A stretch of 64,000 nt of DNA from an uncultured Olsenella sp. (lineage in GTDB: Bacteria; Actinomycetota; Coriobacteriia; Coriobacteriales; Atopobiaceae), in the NCBI GenBank assembly GCA_949287905.1, contig CASEHX010000012.1, forward strand, positions 1 through 64,000. The letters are read 5' to 3'. This document shows, piece after piece, positions 32,689 to 41,049 of the stretch. The stretch's first letter is position 1, and every line of letters begins with the position of its first letter. The position numbers and the translations under genes are program-made. The notes below the pieces were generated by a model that saw only the letters and a program-made list of their open reading frames with translations, was not told the origin of the DNA and did not search any database.

Positions 32689-33024
32689 ATGTCCGCCTTC
32701 TGGAGCAGGAGGCCCGCAGAGGAGCCGATCGAGACGCCGGAGAACGCCAAGAGGCTTCACGTGCGCTTCGTGGGAAGGGTTCAGGGCGTGGGCTTTCGCT
32801 GGACCGCCCTGATGGTCGCACGCGAGCTCTCCCTCACCGGTTGGGTGCGCAACGAGGCCGACGGCTCCGTGACGGCAGAGATCCAGGGCGAGCCCTCCCA
32901 CGTGGGGGCGTTCTTCTCCCACATGCTCGAGGAGATGGGCGGCCGACACGCGAGCTATGTCGTCGATCAGCGCGACGACGTTCCCGTGATCTGGGGCGAA
33001 CCGTCCTTCGAGGTGCGCCACTAG
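32689..33024 (+). CDS. acyP: Acylphosphatase
   Basis: 111 residues with a GGGGAGG site. After a 20-residue extension the acylphosphatase domain shows HVRFVGRVQGVGFRWTALM (phosphate loop, catalytic arginine in GVGFR) and LTGWVRNEADGSVTAEIQG with the catalytic asparagine. It hydrolyses acyl phosphates such as acetyl phosphate or carbamoyl phosphate. The gene is monocistronic on the plus strand, upstream of tRNA-Phe and divergent from the tannase-like operon. Confidence 0.93.
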   Translation: MSAFWSRRPAEEPIETPENAKRLHVRFVGRVQGVGFRWTALMVARELSLTGWVRNEADGSVTAEIQGEPSHVGAFFSHMLEEMGGRHASYVVDQRDDVPVIWGEPSFEVRH

Positions 33025-33144
33025 CCCCGCTCGGACGCGGCGGCGCCTGTGACGGCCGAGCCAGATGGCCCCCGCCCCTCGCGGCAAGCGGAGGGCGCCC
33101 GAGCGCGTCGAAGACCCCTCCGCAATTTCCTCGAGAAAAAGTCT

Positions 33145-33172
33145 TTGACACTCACGGCGAGTTTGGTATAGT
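33145..33172 (+). promoter_or_regulatory. Promoter of tRNA-Phe
   Basis: TTGACA (33145-33150) and TATAGT (33167-33172) with a 16-bp spacer lie 16 bp before the mature tRNA 5' end. A strong consensus-like housekeeping promoter. Confidence 0.85.
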
Positions 33173-33188
33173 AATCGCTGCACCAAAT

Positions 33189-33264
33189 GGCTGGGTAGCT
33201 CAGTTGGTAGAGCAGGGGACTGAAAATCCCCGTGTCAGGGGTTCGACTCCCTTCCCCGCCACCA
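33189..33264 (+). tRNA. tRNA-Phe (GAA)
   Basis: A 76-nt cloverleaf with encoded CCA. D arm GCTC-AGTTGGTA-GAGC, anticodon arm GGGGA-CTGAAAA-TCCCC (anticodon GAA), variable loop GTGTC, T arm AGGGG-TTCGACT-CCCTT. The acceptor stem GGCTGGG/CCCCGCC has a U-C mismatch at 4:69, where related tRNAs would have G-C. Confidence 0.93.
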
Positions 33265-33272
33265 GAACTTTC

Positions 33273-33308
33273 GCAGGTCGGAGGCCGTGTGTCTCCGGCC
33301 TGCTTTGC
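33273..33308 (+). terminator. Terminator after tRNA-Phe
   Basis: GCAGG-T-CGGAG and CTCCG-G-CCTGC form a hairpin beginning 9 nt after the CCA, followed by TTTGCT. Confidence 0.7.
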
Positions 33309-33832
33309 TATGTGACCAATACCGTCCGGTCGTCCTCGCAAGCCGCCCTCCCTCTCGGACCCGTCATGACGAGAGAGCATCCGCATACGTCGATCGAGTC
33401 CCCATAGGTCACGATGACGGTCCCTCGGATCTCCCTTCCGTTGTACGTCGCGGGATTCTTGGACCCGCGGTCACTCACTTCCATGCCGTCGGGGGTGGGA
33501 ACGACGCGCAGATGTCTCCTCGACACAACGGGCAGGTGAAACGTGACGTCGTTGCTCGCCTCTCGGCCGATGTCGACCCCCTCCGGGCCAACTCCCCTCC
33601 AGACGTCGACCACGGGGGTCTTCACGAGCACCCCCACGTCCTCGGTCATTCCCTTGTCGGTGGAGGGCGCCTCCGCCCGCGACAGGACGGCAGTGAGCCC
33701 CTCTCCCGATCGCTCCGGACGATCCCGGGAGAAGTCATAGAGACACCCAAAGCAGACGCGCATGTCTGCGTAGAGCTCAGATCCGCACCGCGGGCACGTC
33801 TTGGTCTCAAAACCACGCTCATCGATTCCCAT
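33308..33832 (-). CDS. Zinc-ribbon plus FHA-domain protein
   Basis: 174 residues from ATG 33832, preceded by GAGGAGAGGGA; longer starts lack such a site. Residues 12-30 are a small zinc ribbon (CPRCGSELY...CFGCLYDF). The C-terminal 90 residues are a forkhead-associated domain with DIGREASNDV, VSRRHLRVV and DRGSKNPATYNGREI, which binds phosphothreonine peptides. It is the last gene of the Tad pilus operon, 69 bp after the DUF192 gene. No Ser/Thr kinase is in the window. It may link pilus assembly to phospho-signalling, by inference from position. Confidence 0.8.
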   Translation of the reverse strand: MGIDERGFETKTCPRCGSELYADMRVCFGCLYDFSRDRPERSGEGLTAVLSRAEAPSTDKGMTEDVGVLVKTPVVDVWRGVGPEGVDIGREASNDVTFHLPVVSRRHLRVVPTPDGMEVSDRGSKNPATYNGREIRGTVIVTYGDSIDVCGCSLVMTGPRGRAACEDDRTVLVT

Positions 33833-33901
33833 AGATTCCCTCTCCTCTCTCTCCATGACGGGGACCGGGACAACCCAGTCGCATGAGCCCCTCGTCAACC
33901 G

Positions 33902-34258
33902 TCAGCCAACCAGACTCACCCCAAGGGCGGACGTCCAGAGATGCTCCCCCTCCTCCACCCACTCACCCGCTCCGGCAGGACGCTCGATCGCGCAGCATGC
34001 GTCCGGATGTGAGAAGAGCTCCCCGGGCGCAAGCCCCCGTCTCACCGCGAGCACCTCGCCCAGCTCCCCGACGAGGGCTGCGTCGAGGGGGTACCTCATG
34101 CCAAAGGTATGAATGGAGCCGCACCGAGCGATCATCACGGGTCCGGCGTCGGGACCAGTGCCGAGAAGACCGAGCAGTCGCTCCCGCCAGGTGCTCAGGA
34201 CACGAAGCTCGAGCACGAGACCGGGCCTCTCGTCAGAGGACAGCCGCACATATCCCAT
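33902..34258 (-). CDS. DUF192 family protein
   Basis: 118 residues with the DUF192 core: STWRERLLGLLG, MIARCGSIHTFGMRYPLDAALVG, LAPGELFSHPDACCAIERPAG. Most DUF192 proteins are exported, but this one has no signal peptide and begins MGYVRLSSDERPGLVLEL. It starts 1 bp after the TadE-like gene, within the pilus operon. DUF192 genes are found in several tad clusters. Function is unknown. Confidence 0.85.
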   Translation of the reverse strand: MGYVRLSSDERPGLVLELRVLSTWRERLLGLLGTGPDAGPVMIARCGSIHTFGMRYPLDAALVGELGEVLAVRRGLAPGELFSHPDACCAIERPAGAGEWVEEGEHLWTSALGVSLVG

Positions 34259-34259
34259 C

Positions 34260-34742
34260 TCACATCACCACCCCCGGACGATACCTGTCAACCACAAGCT
34301 CCCGCTCGTGGGTCAGCTCGAGGGGCGCCTCGAAGGTGACTCCAGGCAACCTCACGAGCCTCGGCCACGTTTGGTAGCGAAGCGTGCACACATAGCGTGT
34401 CATCAGCGGAGAGGCCGCGAACGTGGCGCCTTCCCCACCCGAGGGCCCGCCCTCCGCCCGCACCTCGACCTCACAGCGGTCCTCCCTCCCGAGAAGCTCC
34501 ACGATGGCGGCGCGCACCTCTGCGACGGCGGTCGCCTCGCTCTGCTCGCCCGCCGGAGCGACCCCGTGTGCGACTATCGCCTCGAGTGCGGCCTGGTCGA
34601 ACGCCGCGCACGCCTCGACATACCCAACGAGGTTCAGCACGACCAGTGAGACGACGATCGCCACGGGGACCATGACTGCCAGCTCGACCGTCATCTGCCC
34701 CCGACGGAAGGGCGAGTCACGCTGCCGACGCCCCCTCCTCAT
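34260..34742 (-). CDS. TadE-like pseudopilin
   Basis: 160 residues. A basic N-terminus RRGRRQRDSPFRR is followed by the class III pilin-type motif GQMTVELAVMVPVAIVVSLVVLNL: cleavage before or after the G, glutamate at +5 and a long hydrophobic helix. The rest is a compact outside domain. TadE-like minor pilins prime Tad/Flp pilus assembly. Its start overlaps the preceding large gene by 4 bp. Confidence 0.85.
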   Translation of the reverse strand: MRRGRRQRDSPFRRGQMTVELAVMVPVAIVVSLVVLNLVGYVEACAAFDQAALEAIVAHGVAPAGEQSEATAVAEVRAAIVELLGREDRCEVEVRAEGGPSGGEGATFAASPLMTRYVCTLRYQTWPRLVRLPGVTFEAPLELTHERELVVDRYRPGVVM

Positions 34743-36751
34743 GGCGATCCCCCCAGCGTCGAGAGGTCGATCGTAAGCGGCACGGAGACCTCGGTACCGG
34801 GAATCTCGAGCTCGGCGATCGTGATCTTGGTGCCACTCGCCCCATCCGGCAGCTCGACGCCGAGCGACCGAACAAACTCGTAGGGCGTGGTGGCGTCGGG
34901 CAGGCGGGAGACGAACTCCCGTATCGTGCCAACGTCGTCGTAGCCGCCCTGGTCGAGAACGTCCTGCGTGTTCGTCAGGACGGGCTTCCTGAGCCGCATG
35001 TCAACCGGGGCAAATCCGGTCGTCCCGAGCGCGTCCTTGAGCCTGCCCTTCAGCCACGACCCCGTCGTCCCGCCGAGCACCCCGTCGAATTCGTCGAGGA
35101 AGCTCCCGCCCGCCTCCGCGATGCCCTCGCAGGCAGATCCGTAACCCACGAGCAGCGACCCCCAGAGCTCCAGGAGCCCGTCCAGGCTCCCCCCGACCAC
35201 GGAGTCCCCCGCCCCCAGGGAGTCGAGGAAGCTCGAGAGGACGTTTCCCCCGCTCGTGTCCTGGTCAGGGGCGAGTGCCGCCGCAGAGACAGCGATTCCC
35301 GCGGGTAGATTGGCGGGCTCGAGAAACGCCTCTGTGAGTTCCGACGGCAGCGCCCCGCCACCGGAGCGCGACACGACGGCGACGCATCCCCAGGCCCCCG
35401 GAGGGCAGAGCCTCGGTCCCCCCGCCGAGAGCTGGTCGAGTGCCTCGTCGAACGCTCCCTCGCCCTCCTCGGCGAGCTCCCTCGTCTTCGCCTCCGCCTC
35501 GCTCCACTCGGAGCGCGCGGCACGATAGTCCTCGGATGCCTCGACCACGGCTCGCCAGTGGTGCTCGAAGCCGTTCTCGATGGAGGTGGACGCGGCGGCG
35601 ACCCTTCCCATCTCTCCCACGTCCATCTGGCAGGAGGGGCACGACGCCACGGACCCCGCGTCGAGCTCCTCGAGAGACGCCGCCCCCGAGGGGGAGCCGA
35701 GCGCCCCCGGACAGCTGGAGGCGCTGTGAAGCACCCTGCCACCGGTCTCGTTCGTGCACGGCCAGACCCTCTGCGAATAGAGGGAGGTCCTGCGCGTCTC
35801 CTCGGCGTTTCTCGGCAGAGAGGGCATCTTGGCGTCGACGCTGCCGTCAGCGCTCTCCATCCAATAGCCCGCCCGGACCTCGCGGAGGGCGAACTCGTAG
35901 AACGCCCTGCGACACGCGGCGTCCGTGAGCTCCTCGGCAGTGTCCCCCTGCACGACCTCCCCAGCGAGGCGGGCGGCGTAGTAGCTACGGGCACGGGCGA
36001 GCGCCACCCCAAACCCCCACGTGTCGGAAGTTGGGTGATACGGATTCTGCGAGGCCGAGAGGCCACCGAGGCTCCCGGCTCGCTCGAAGAGCGAGTAGGG
36101 CCTCGAGCCGCAGTCGGCAAGCCATCCCCGCTCGAGTGCGTCGCTCATTCGCTCGTGGGCCTCACCCGCCTCCTCGGACGCCTCTCTCATCTGCCCCGAG
36201 AGCTCGTCCATGCCGGCGTCGTCCACCTCGACGGCAAGTGCAGAGAAGTCAGACTCCGATCGCTGGGGGAAGGGTATGGCGCACCCCGCATAGGAGAGGC
36301 CATCCTCGCAGTTTGCGGCGACGCACGAAGAGGAGTTCGCAACCACGATGAGGGGGAGGGCGTCCTCGAGCCTCTCGATGCCGGCCACGGCAGAGCGCAC
36401 GAAGCTCGCACGAACGTCGAGCACCCTTTTCCCGGCGGCGCTCACCTGTGTCCCCACCGCCGTGAGACCGGGCACGCATGCGACGACGAGACCGGCGCCG
36501 AGAACGATGATGCCCGTGAGGCCAAGGCTGAGAGAGCACGCGTCGACCACTTGGACGATAGTCGAGAAGCCCGCCACGGCATTGGCCCCCGCCATCGCCG
36601 TGGCGTCCGCGACGTTTTGAATCTCCGCCGAGCGCGACCCCACCCACCCGGCAGAGGCGGCGGCAAAGACGAGCGTCAGGCTCAGGAGCAGGGCGAGGGC
36701 AACGGCGACCGTCGTGAAGCCGTCCTCGTCGTCAAGAAAGACCGAGAGCAC
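34739..36751 (-). CDS. Large TadG-like pilus-assembly protein
   Basis: About 670 residues from GTG 36751, preceded by GGGGAGG. An ATG at 36802 would overlap the upstream gene by 29 bp. The N-terminus DDEDGFTTVAVALALLLSLTLVFAAASAGWV is the TadG/pseudopilin-type hydrophobic segment, with RSAEIQNVADATAMAGANAV and a second span (LTGIIVLGAGLVVACVPGL). The long remainder is secreted, with many cysteine pairs (CVAANCEDGLSYAGC, CPSCQMDVG), coiled-coil-rich stretches and no recognised enzyme. It overlaps the next gene by 4 bp. Likely an adhesin-like minor pilin or tip component, by inference from the operon. Confidence 0.7.
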   Translation of the reverse strand: MLSVFLDDEDGFTTVAVALALLLSLTLVFAAASAGWVGSRSAEIQNVADATAMAGANAVAGFSTIVQVVDACSLSLGLTGIIVLGAGLVVACVPGLTAVGTQVSAAGKRVLDVRASFVRSAVAGIERLEDALPLIVVANSSSCVAANCEDGLSYAGCAIPFPQRSESDFSALAVEVDDAGMDELSGQMREASEEAGEAHERMSDALERGWLADCGSRPYSLFERAGSLGGLSASQNPYHPTSDTWGFGVALARARSYYAARLAGEVVQGDTAEELTDAACRRAFYEFALREVRAGYWMESADGSVDAKMPSLPRNAEETRRTSLYSQRVWPCTNETGGRVLHSASSCPGALGSPSGAASLEELDAGSVASCPSCQMDVGEMGRVAAASTSIENGFEHHWRAVVEASEDYRAARSEWSEAEAKTRELAEEGEGAFDEALDQLSAGGPRLCPPGAWGCVAVVSRSGGGALPSELTEAFLEPANLPAGIAVSAAALAPDQDTSGGNVLSSFLDSLGAGDSVVGGSLDGLLELWGSLLVGYGSACEGIAEAGGSFLDEFDGVLGGTTGSWLKGRLKDALGTTGFAPVDMRLRKPVLTNTQDVLDQGGYDDVGTIREFVSRLPDATTPYEFVRSLGVELPDGASGTKITIAELEIPGTEVSVPLTIDLSTLGGSP

Positions 36752-36773
36752 GAGGCCTCCCCGGCACCTCTCC

Positions 36774-37247
36774 TTATCCCCACATCTCGATCCAGTCCCC
36801 ATACTCGCCCCCTATCCATCCCGCACGCAAGGCTCCCGTGGTCTCCACCCTCAGCTCTACCGAGCCCCCGTCGTCGGCCCCCAGCATCGAGACAAACGCG
36901 CCCAGAAGGGGCAGGGGCCGCACCCTCCCCGATATGGACACGCTCACGATCCCATCGTCACCCGGACCCGTCACCTCGATCTCCCATGCCGAGGGGCCTC
37001 CCTCGTGAAAGGCGGGAACATCCGGGACCGCGGCGAGCCGTCGGAGGGCGTAGGAGCGCAGCTCCCCTTCCCCACCTCGAGAAGTGACGGCGAGACGGGC
37101 AACCTCGCCGGCCGTTGCAGCCATCACCGCCCTCGTGTACAGAACGCACGCCGGCTGCACGAGCAGGGCGACGACCGCCATCACCACGGGGACGAGAAGC
37201 GCCGCCTCCACGCTCATCTGGCCCGCCCTTTCTTCTTCGCAGGCCAT
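36774..37247 (-). CDS. TadE-like pseudopilin
   Basis: 157 residues. The N-terminus EEERAGQMSVEAALLVPVVMAVVALLVQPACVLY shows the GQ-x3-E pilin motif and a hydrophobic helix. A beta-rich outside part (VSVSISGRVRPLPLLGAF, VELRVETTGAL) ends at WIEMWG. It begins 1 bp after the stop of the preceding pilin-like gene. One of three TadE/G-type minor pilins in this operon. Confidence 0.82.
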   Translation of the reverse strand: MACEEERAGQMSVEAALLVPVVMAVVALLVQPACVLYTRAVMAATAGEVARLAVTSRGGEGELRSYALRRLAAVPDVPAFHEGGPSAWEIEVTGPGDDGIVSVSISGRVRPLPLLGAFVSMLGADDGGSVELRVETTGALRAGWIGGEYGDWIEMWG

Positions 37248-37248
37248 G

Positions 37249-37533
37249 TCAGTAGCTCAGAACGTCCTTGAGCTGGGCAGCGGCTCCCTGCTCCGCCCCA
37301 TGTGACGCCGCCCTCGCCGCCCGGTCGACGAGGCTTCCGTCCCCACCGGCTCGCCAGAGCAGGGCGAGCGCGGCGAGCATCGAGGCAAACGCCCCGAGCA
37401 CCACGAGATACTCGACCGTCGACTGACCCGCGGAGGCCCCTGGGCGCCCAGGTCGGCCGCCACCTCGTCCGCGTCCATGCGCCACGTATGAACGGAGCAC
37501 CCTTCCCCACCGTCCCTCTCCACGACAATGCAT
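37249..37533 (-). CDS. Pilin-like protein overlapping its upstream gene in another frame
   Basis: Up to 94 residues; the only certain part is the last 60: GQSTVEYLVVLGAFASMLAALALLW (pilin motif GQ-x3-E) and a basic tail ending LKDVLSY. Upstream in frame is an arginine-rich leader and no convincing start. ATG 37533 (after GGTGGAG) was chosen, but GTG 37500 or 37485 are possible. The whole gene lies inside the open frame of the membrane protein at 37257-37943. Either two genes overlap, or a -1 frameshift joins them. Confidence 0.6.
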   Translation of the reverse strand: MHCRGEGRWGRVLRSYVAHGRGRGGGRPGRPGASAGQSTVEYLVVLGAFASMLAALALLWRAGGDGSLVDRAARAASHGAEQGAAAQLKDVLSY

Positions 37534-37943
37534 ATCTCCACCCATCGGCTTCCCTGCAGCAGACATCCCCACGCCTTTCCCGAGACGTCCAGATACCCCG
37601 CCCGCGCCAAGACGCAGTCCCCGGCGTCCCGACGTTCCTCAATGAGCTGGCTCGCTACCTCCTCCACGCTGCCGCGACGCTCGGCGACCTGCCACCCGAG
37701 GGCGTCGTCGCCCAAGCCGAGCCCGTCGCCCCTCTCGGCATCACGCCCCTCCTCGGCGACGCCCTCGCCCTCTGAAGGCGCCTCCTCGGTCCGCCCCCCG
37801 ATCTCCTCGAAAGGCGTGCCCGTCTCCGTGGCGACCGTCGTCTTGCCGGGCACCCCGTCACCCGCATCCCGGGCAAGGGCGAGAAGGGCAAGCGCCGCCG
37901 CGCCGATGAGCAGCGCCGCGACCGCCCGGCCACGCCACCTCAC
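37257..37943 (-). CDS. Tad-locus membrane protein of unknown family
   Basis: Starts GTG 37943 overlapping the Flp stop (GTGA). One span (AVAALLIGAAALALLALA, about residues 8-25), an acidic linker and a folded part with DCVLARAGYLDVSGKAWGCLL, WVEICIVVE and VHTWRMDADEVAADLGAQG are convincingly coding. Beyond about residue 157 the frame reads as an arginine/serine-rich shadow of the pilin-like gene, so the natural end is probably near 37460 or the product continues by frameshift into the pilin frame. Not recognised as any named Tad component. Confidence 0.55.
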   Translation of the reverse strand: MRWRGRAVAALLIGAAALALLALARDAGDGVPGKTTVATETGTPFEEIGGRTEEAPSEGEGVAEEGRDAERGDGLGLGDDALGWQVAERRGSVEEVASQLIEERRDAGDCVLARAGYLDVSGKAWGCLLQGSRWVEICIVVERDGGEGCSVHTWRMDADEVAADLGAQGPPRVSRRSSISWCSGRLPRCSPRSPCSGEPVGTEASSTGRRGRRHMGRSREPLPSSRTF

Positions 37944-38134
37944 AGCGAGTTGATTCCCGTAGAGATGGCCTCCCAGAGCTCGGAGACCTTGTCCCTGAAG
38001 GCCAGAATCGCCACGATCGCTATGACCACGAGCACGCCCACGAGAATCGCGTACTCCGTGGTCCCCTGCCCGGACTCGCTGCCGAGCAGCCTCCGCATCC
38101 CAGCGGACCGCTGGCCAAGACCTCTCGTCGTCAT
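37940..38134 (-). CDS. flp: Flp-type major pilin
   Basis: 64 residues from ATG 38134 (AAGGGAG site); ATG 38170 directly after tadC is the alternative. After a basic leader the motif GQGTTEYAILVGVLVVIAIVAIL matches Flp/Fap prepilins: processing after G, Glu+5 and Tyr+6, then the hydrophobic assembly helix and a short tail FRDKVSELWEAISTGINSL. It should form the pilus filament. A prepilin peptidase (TadV/CpaA) must be encoded elsewhere. Confidence 0.9.
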   Translation of the reverse strand: MTTRGLGQRSAGMRRLLGSESGQGTTEYAILVGVLVVIAIVAILAFRDKVSELWEAISTGINSL

Positions 38135-38171
38135 CCCGCTCTCCCTTCTCCACCTCTCGTTCAGACTCATG

Positions 38172-38807
38172 TCAGCCCATCACCGAACCCAGCAACGGAC
38201 CGAGAACCGCCAGAAACATCGCGGGAACCACGAGCGTCCCCAGGGGAATCAGCATCTTCACCGGCACTCGCTCGATTCGCTCCTCCACCTGAGCCCGACG
38301 CTCGTCCCTGATCACCCGCGCCTGTCCCTCGAGCGCCTCCGCGAGCGGGGCGCCAAAGGCAAGTGCCTCCCCCACAACCGAGGCAAACCTCCCCAGAGCG
38401 GGAACGCCCATGTCGTCCGCGACCCTCCAGAGCGCCCTCTCCCTGGTACTGGCCCCTATTCGCCAGCTGAGCATCGCCTCCTCAAACGCGCGCGCGAGAA
38501 TCCCCTCGTTCCTCGAGCAGTAGAGCTCGAGCGAGGCGTCAAACGAGAGCCCGGCGGAAAGCCCGAGCGTCACCACGTCGAGAAGCACCGGCAGGTCGTT
38601 CAGGCACGCCGCTCGACGAGCCTCTGCCGACGCGGCGCGTCCGGCCCTTCCCGAAAGGCGAGCCCTCTCGAGAAAGGGGCCCATGCCGGCGAGCGCGCGA
38701 AAACCGGACACCATCGAGGCGCGCAGCTCGATCCCCGTCGCAAGAGCGACCGAGAGCGCCGCGGCCGCAGCCGCGAACGGGGGCAGCGCGCTCTCCCACC
38801 CGCCCAT
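38172..38807 (-). CDS. tadC: Tad pilus platform protein TadC
   Basis: 211 residues from ATG 38807, which overlaps the tadB stop (TGATG). A T2SSF domain is visible: CLNDLPVLLDVVTLGLSAGLSFDASLELY, ARAFEEAMLSWRIGASTRERALWRVADDMG and a final pair of spans VPVKMLIPLGTLVVPAMFLAVLGPLL. TadC forms the inner-membrane assembly platform with TadB. Confidence 0.9.
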   Translation of the reverse strand: MGGWESALPPFAAAAAALSVALATGIELRASMVSGFRALAGMGPFLERARLSGRAGRAASAEARRAACLNDLPVLLDVVTLGLSAGLSFDASLELYCSRNEGILARAFEEAMLSWRIGASTRERALWRVADDMGVPALGRFASVVGEALAFGAPLAEALEGQARVIRDERRAQVEERIERVPVKMLIPLGTLVVPAMFLAVLGPLLGSVMG

Positions 38808-39745
38808 CAGAGCACCCCTCTCATGAGACGACCGATGATGAGCAGTGCCGCCCCGTCCAAGACCGCGGCAACCGTCACGCACCCAATTCCCACCGGCGTC
38901 GCAAGTCCCGCCTGGAAGTCAGGAGACATCAGCCCGAGAAGCCCCATCATGACCGCCGGCAGAAGGCAGACTATCCTCACCGAGAGCCTCACCTGGGCAG
39001 TCTTCACGCTGAGCGTCCTCTCGAACTCCCGTTGCTGCTCGGCGAGAGAGGCCGACCTCAAGAGCAGGTCGCGCAGGGGGCTGCCGGTCCTGTGCGAGAT
39101 GACGAGGGCCGTCGCCAGAAGGTCGGCGCCGGGAACGGAGAGCTCCCGTGCCAGGAGGCCGACCGCCTCCTCCGTCGGGGTGCCGCACCTCAGGCGGAGC
39201 GACATCCTCGCGAACACCCGCGCCACCGCACCGTGCTCGTGCGCGCCCACATAGGCAACCGCCTGGGAGAGGGTCTGGCCGGAGCCGAGCGCGACCGAGA
39301 GCGTCCGGTAGATCCCGGGCATCGCCCCGAGAATCTCACGACGCTCGCGCTCGCGCAGCGAGGAGTCCCTGGCAAACACGCCTCCCACCAGGCCCGCCGC
39401 CACGAACAGGGAGGCGGTCGGCGAGCCAAAGAGAATTCCGCCCATCACCGAGAGAAGCGTCGCGCCCGCCAGAAGCACCACGGCGGAGGCGCGCACGTCC
39501 AGCGTGGCCCCCAACGGAGACACCCTCTCCGAAACCACCATGGACAGCTCCCGGACGGGACGAAGGGCGAGAAGGGCGCCGATCAGGGGAGACCCCCCGA
39601 TCTCCCGGAGGACGGACTGAGCCCGGAGCCCGAGCGCCGGCAGGTGCCGCACGACGCTCCCGAGCGACGGGAGCGCCCCACCGCTCAGCAGGAGCCCCGA
39701 GATGCTCGCCAGGGCCATTGCGCCGGCTATCAGCGCGCCCGCCAT
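38807..39745 (-). CDS. tadB: Tad pilus platform protein TadB
   Basis: 312 residues. Two N-terminal spans, a T2SSF domain (GAMPGIYRTLSVALGSGQTLSQAVAYV, HRTGSPLRDLLLRSASLAEQQREFERTLSVKTAQVRLS) and C-terminal spans. Its start lies 16 bp inside the tadA end with GGAGGAGGTGGAGGA upstream, so translation is coupled. Confidence 0.9.
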   Translation of the reverse strand: MAGALIAGAMALASISGLLLSGGALPSLGSVVRHLPALGLRAQSVLREIGGSPLIGALLALRPVRELSMVVSERVSPLGATLDVRASAVVLLAGATLLSVMGGILFGSPTASLFVAAGLVGGVFARDSSLRERERREILGAMPGIYRTLSVALGSGQTLSQAVAYVGAHEHGAVARVFARMSLRLRCGTPTEEAVGLLARELSVPGADLLATALVISHRTGSPLRDLLLRSASLAEQQREFERTLSVKTAQVRLSVRIVCLLPAVMMGLLGLMSPDFQAGLATPVGIGCVTVAAVLDGAALLIIGRLMRGVL

Positions 39746-41049
39746 TCCTCCACCTCCTCCTCGCTCAGAATGCCGTCCTCGAGGGCCTTCTCCACAAAGG
39801 ACGGCTCCTCCCGCAGCTCCCAGGACCGCGCCCCCGAGTTGTAGCTCACGCGCTCGTCGAGCCTGGCAGAGCCGTCCTCCGCCCTCGAAACCTCCGTCAG
39901 AGACGTCACGACGCGAGTGCCGTCGGACAGACGTCGCGTCACCACGATCAGGTCGATCGCCGTTGCTATCTGCTCCTCGATGAGGTCGGTCGGGAGGTCC
40001 ATGCCGAAGCGGGCCATCAGCACGAGACGCATGACCGCCTCCTCCGCGCTTCCCGCGTGGAGCGTGGTGAGCGACCCCTCGTGCCCCGTGCTCATGGCGT
40101 TAAGCATGTCGATGCACTCCCCCGCCCTGACCTCGCCCACGACGATGCGGTCCGGCCTCATCCTGAGCGCGTTCTTGACGAGGTCCCTGATCGTCACCTC
40201 CCCCGACCCCTCGATGGAGCTGTCCCGCGCCTCGAGGCGCACCACGTTGGGATGGGCGTCAAAGCGCAGCTCCGCGGAGTCCTCTATCGTCACGATCCGC
40301 TCCCCTGTCGGTATCTCGCAGGAAAGCGCGTTGAGCAGCGTGGTCTTACCCGATCCCGTTCCGCCCGCAACCGCGATCGAGCGCGCGGACCTCACCGCCC
40401 AGGAGAGGAGGCGGGCGTACCAGGCGGGAATGGAGCCGACCTCGACGAGCCGGGCGAGGGTGCGGATCCGATCGGAGAACTTTCGTATGGTCACCGCCGG
40501 CCCGTCGATGGCTATCGGGGCGGCGACGGCGTTCACGCGATCGCCGTTCGCCAGGCGAGCGCTCACGAGGGGGCTCGAGCGATCGAGACGCCTGCCCAAG
40601 GGCGCGAGGATTCGGTCCATGACGATCATGATCTGCTCGGGGGAGTCGAACACCGCCTCCGCGGGATGGAGCTCGCCCCCGCGCTCGTAGAAGAGCGCCC
40701 CGACCCCGTTGATCATGACCTCGGTTATCTCGCTGTCCTCGAGCAGCGGCTGGATGGGACCGAGGCCGCAGACCTCGTCGATGACCTGACGGAGGAGCGT
40801 CTCCCTGTCCGCGGCACGACACACGTCCTCCCGCGTGTTGAGGATCGCCTCGAGGACGACGCGAAGCTCCGAGCGCACCTCGGAGGCACCCTCCTCGGAA
40901 AGCATCGAGGCAATTGTCGCCAACCCGAGTCTCCCCACCAGTTCGGAGCGAAGCAGCTCTCTCGCCTGCCTGAGCTGGACGCTCGAAGCGGGGGCGCTCT
41001 CGGGGGAGCGCACGGACTCGACCTCTCTCACGCGCTCGAGAACAGACAC
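39730..41049 (-). CDS. tadA: Pilus assembly ATPase TadA/CpaF
   Basis: 439 residues from GTG 41049, directly after the tadZ stop. A type II/IV secretion ATPase: N-terminal helical region, GLGPIQPLLEDSEITEVMINGVG, Walker A GGTGSGKTT near residue 231, Asp box TIEDSAEL, Walker B RPDRIVVGEVRAGE and the HEGSLTTLHAGSAEEAVMRL box. It powers Flp pilus extension at the inner membrane face. Confidence 0.95.
   Translation of the reverse strand: MSVLERVREVESVRSPESAPASSVQLRQARELLRSELVGRLGLATIASMLSEEGASEVRSELRVVLEAILNTREDVCRAADRETLLRQVIDEVCGLGPIQPLLEDSEITEVMINGVGALFYERGGELHPAEAVFDSPEQIMIVMDRILAPLGRRLDRSSPLVSARLANGDRVNAVAAPIAIDGPAVTIRKFSDRIRTLARLVEVGSIPAWYARLLSWAVRSARSIAVAGGTGSGKTTLLNALSCEIPTGERIVTIEDSAELRFDAHPNVVRLEARDSSIEGSGEVTIRDLVKNALRMRPDRIVVGEVRAGECIDMLNAMSTGHEGSLTTLHAGSAEEAVMRLVLMARFGMDLPTDLIEEQIATAIDLIVVTRRLSDGTRVVTSLTEVSRAEDGSARLDERVSYNSGARSWELREEPSFVEKALEDGILSEEEVEEWRAR

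Noticed and set aside
30661..33186. Long 841-codon start for the tannase-like gene
   Set aside because: The extra 203 codons cover the acylphosphatase gene in antisense and the promoter region; the Tat signal fixes the start at 32577/32580.
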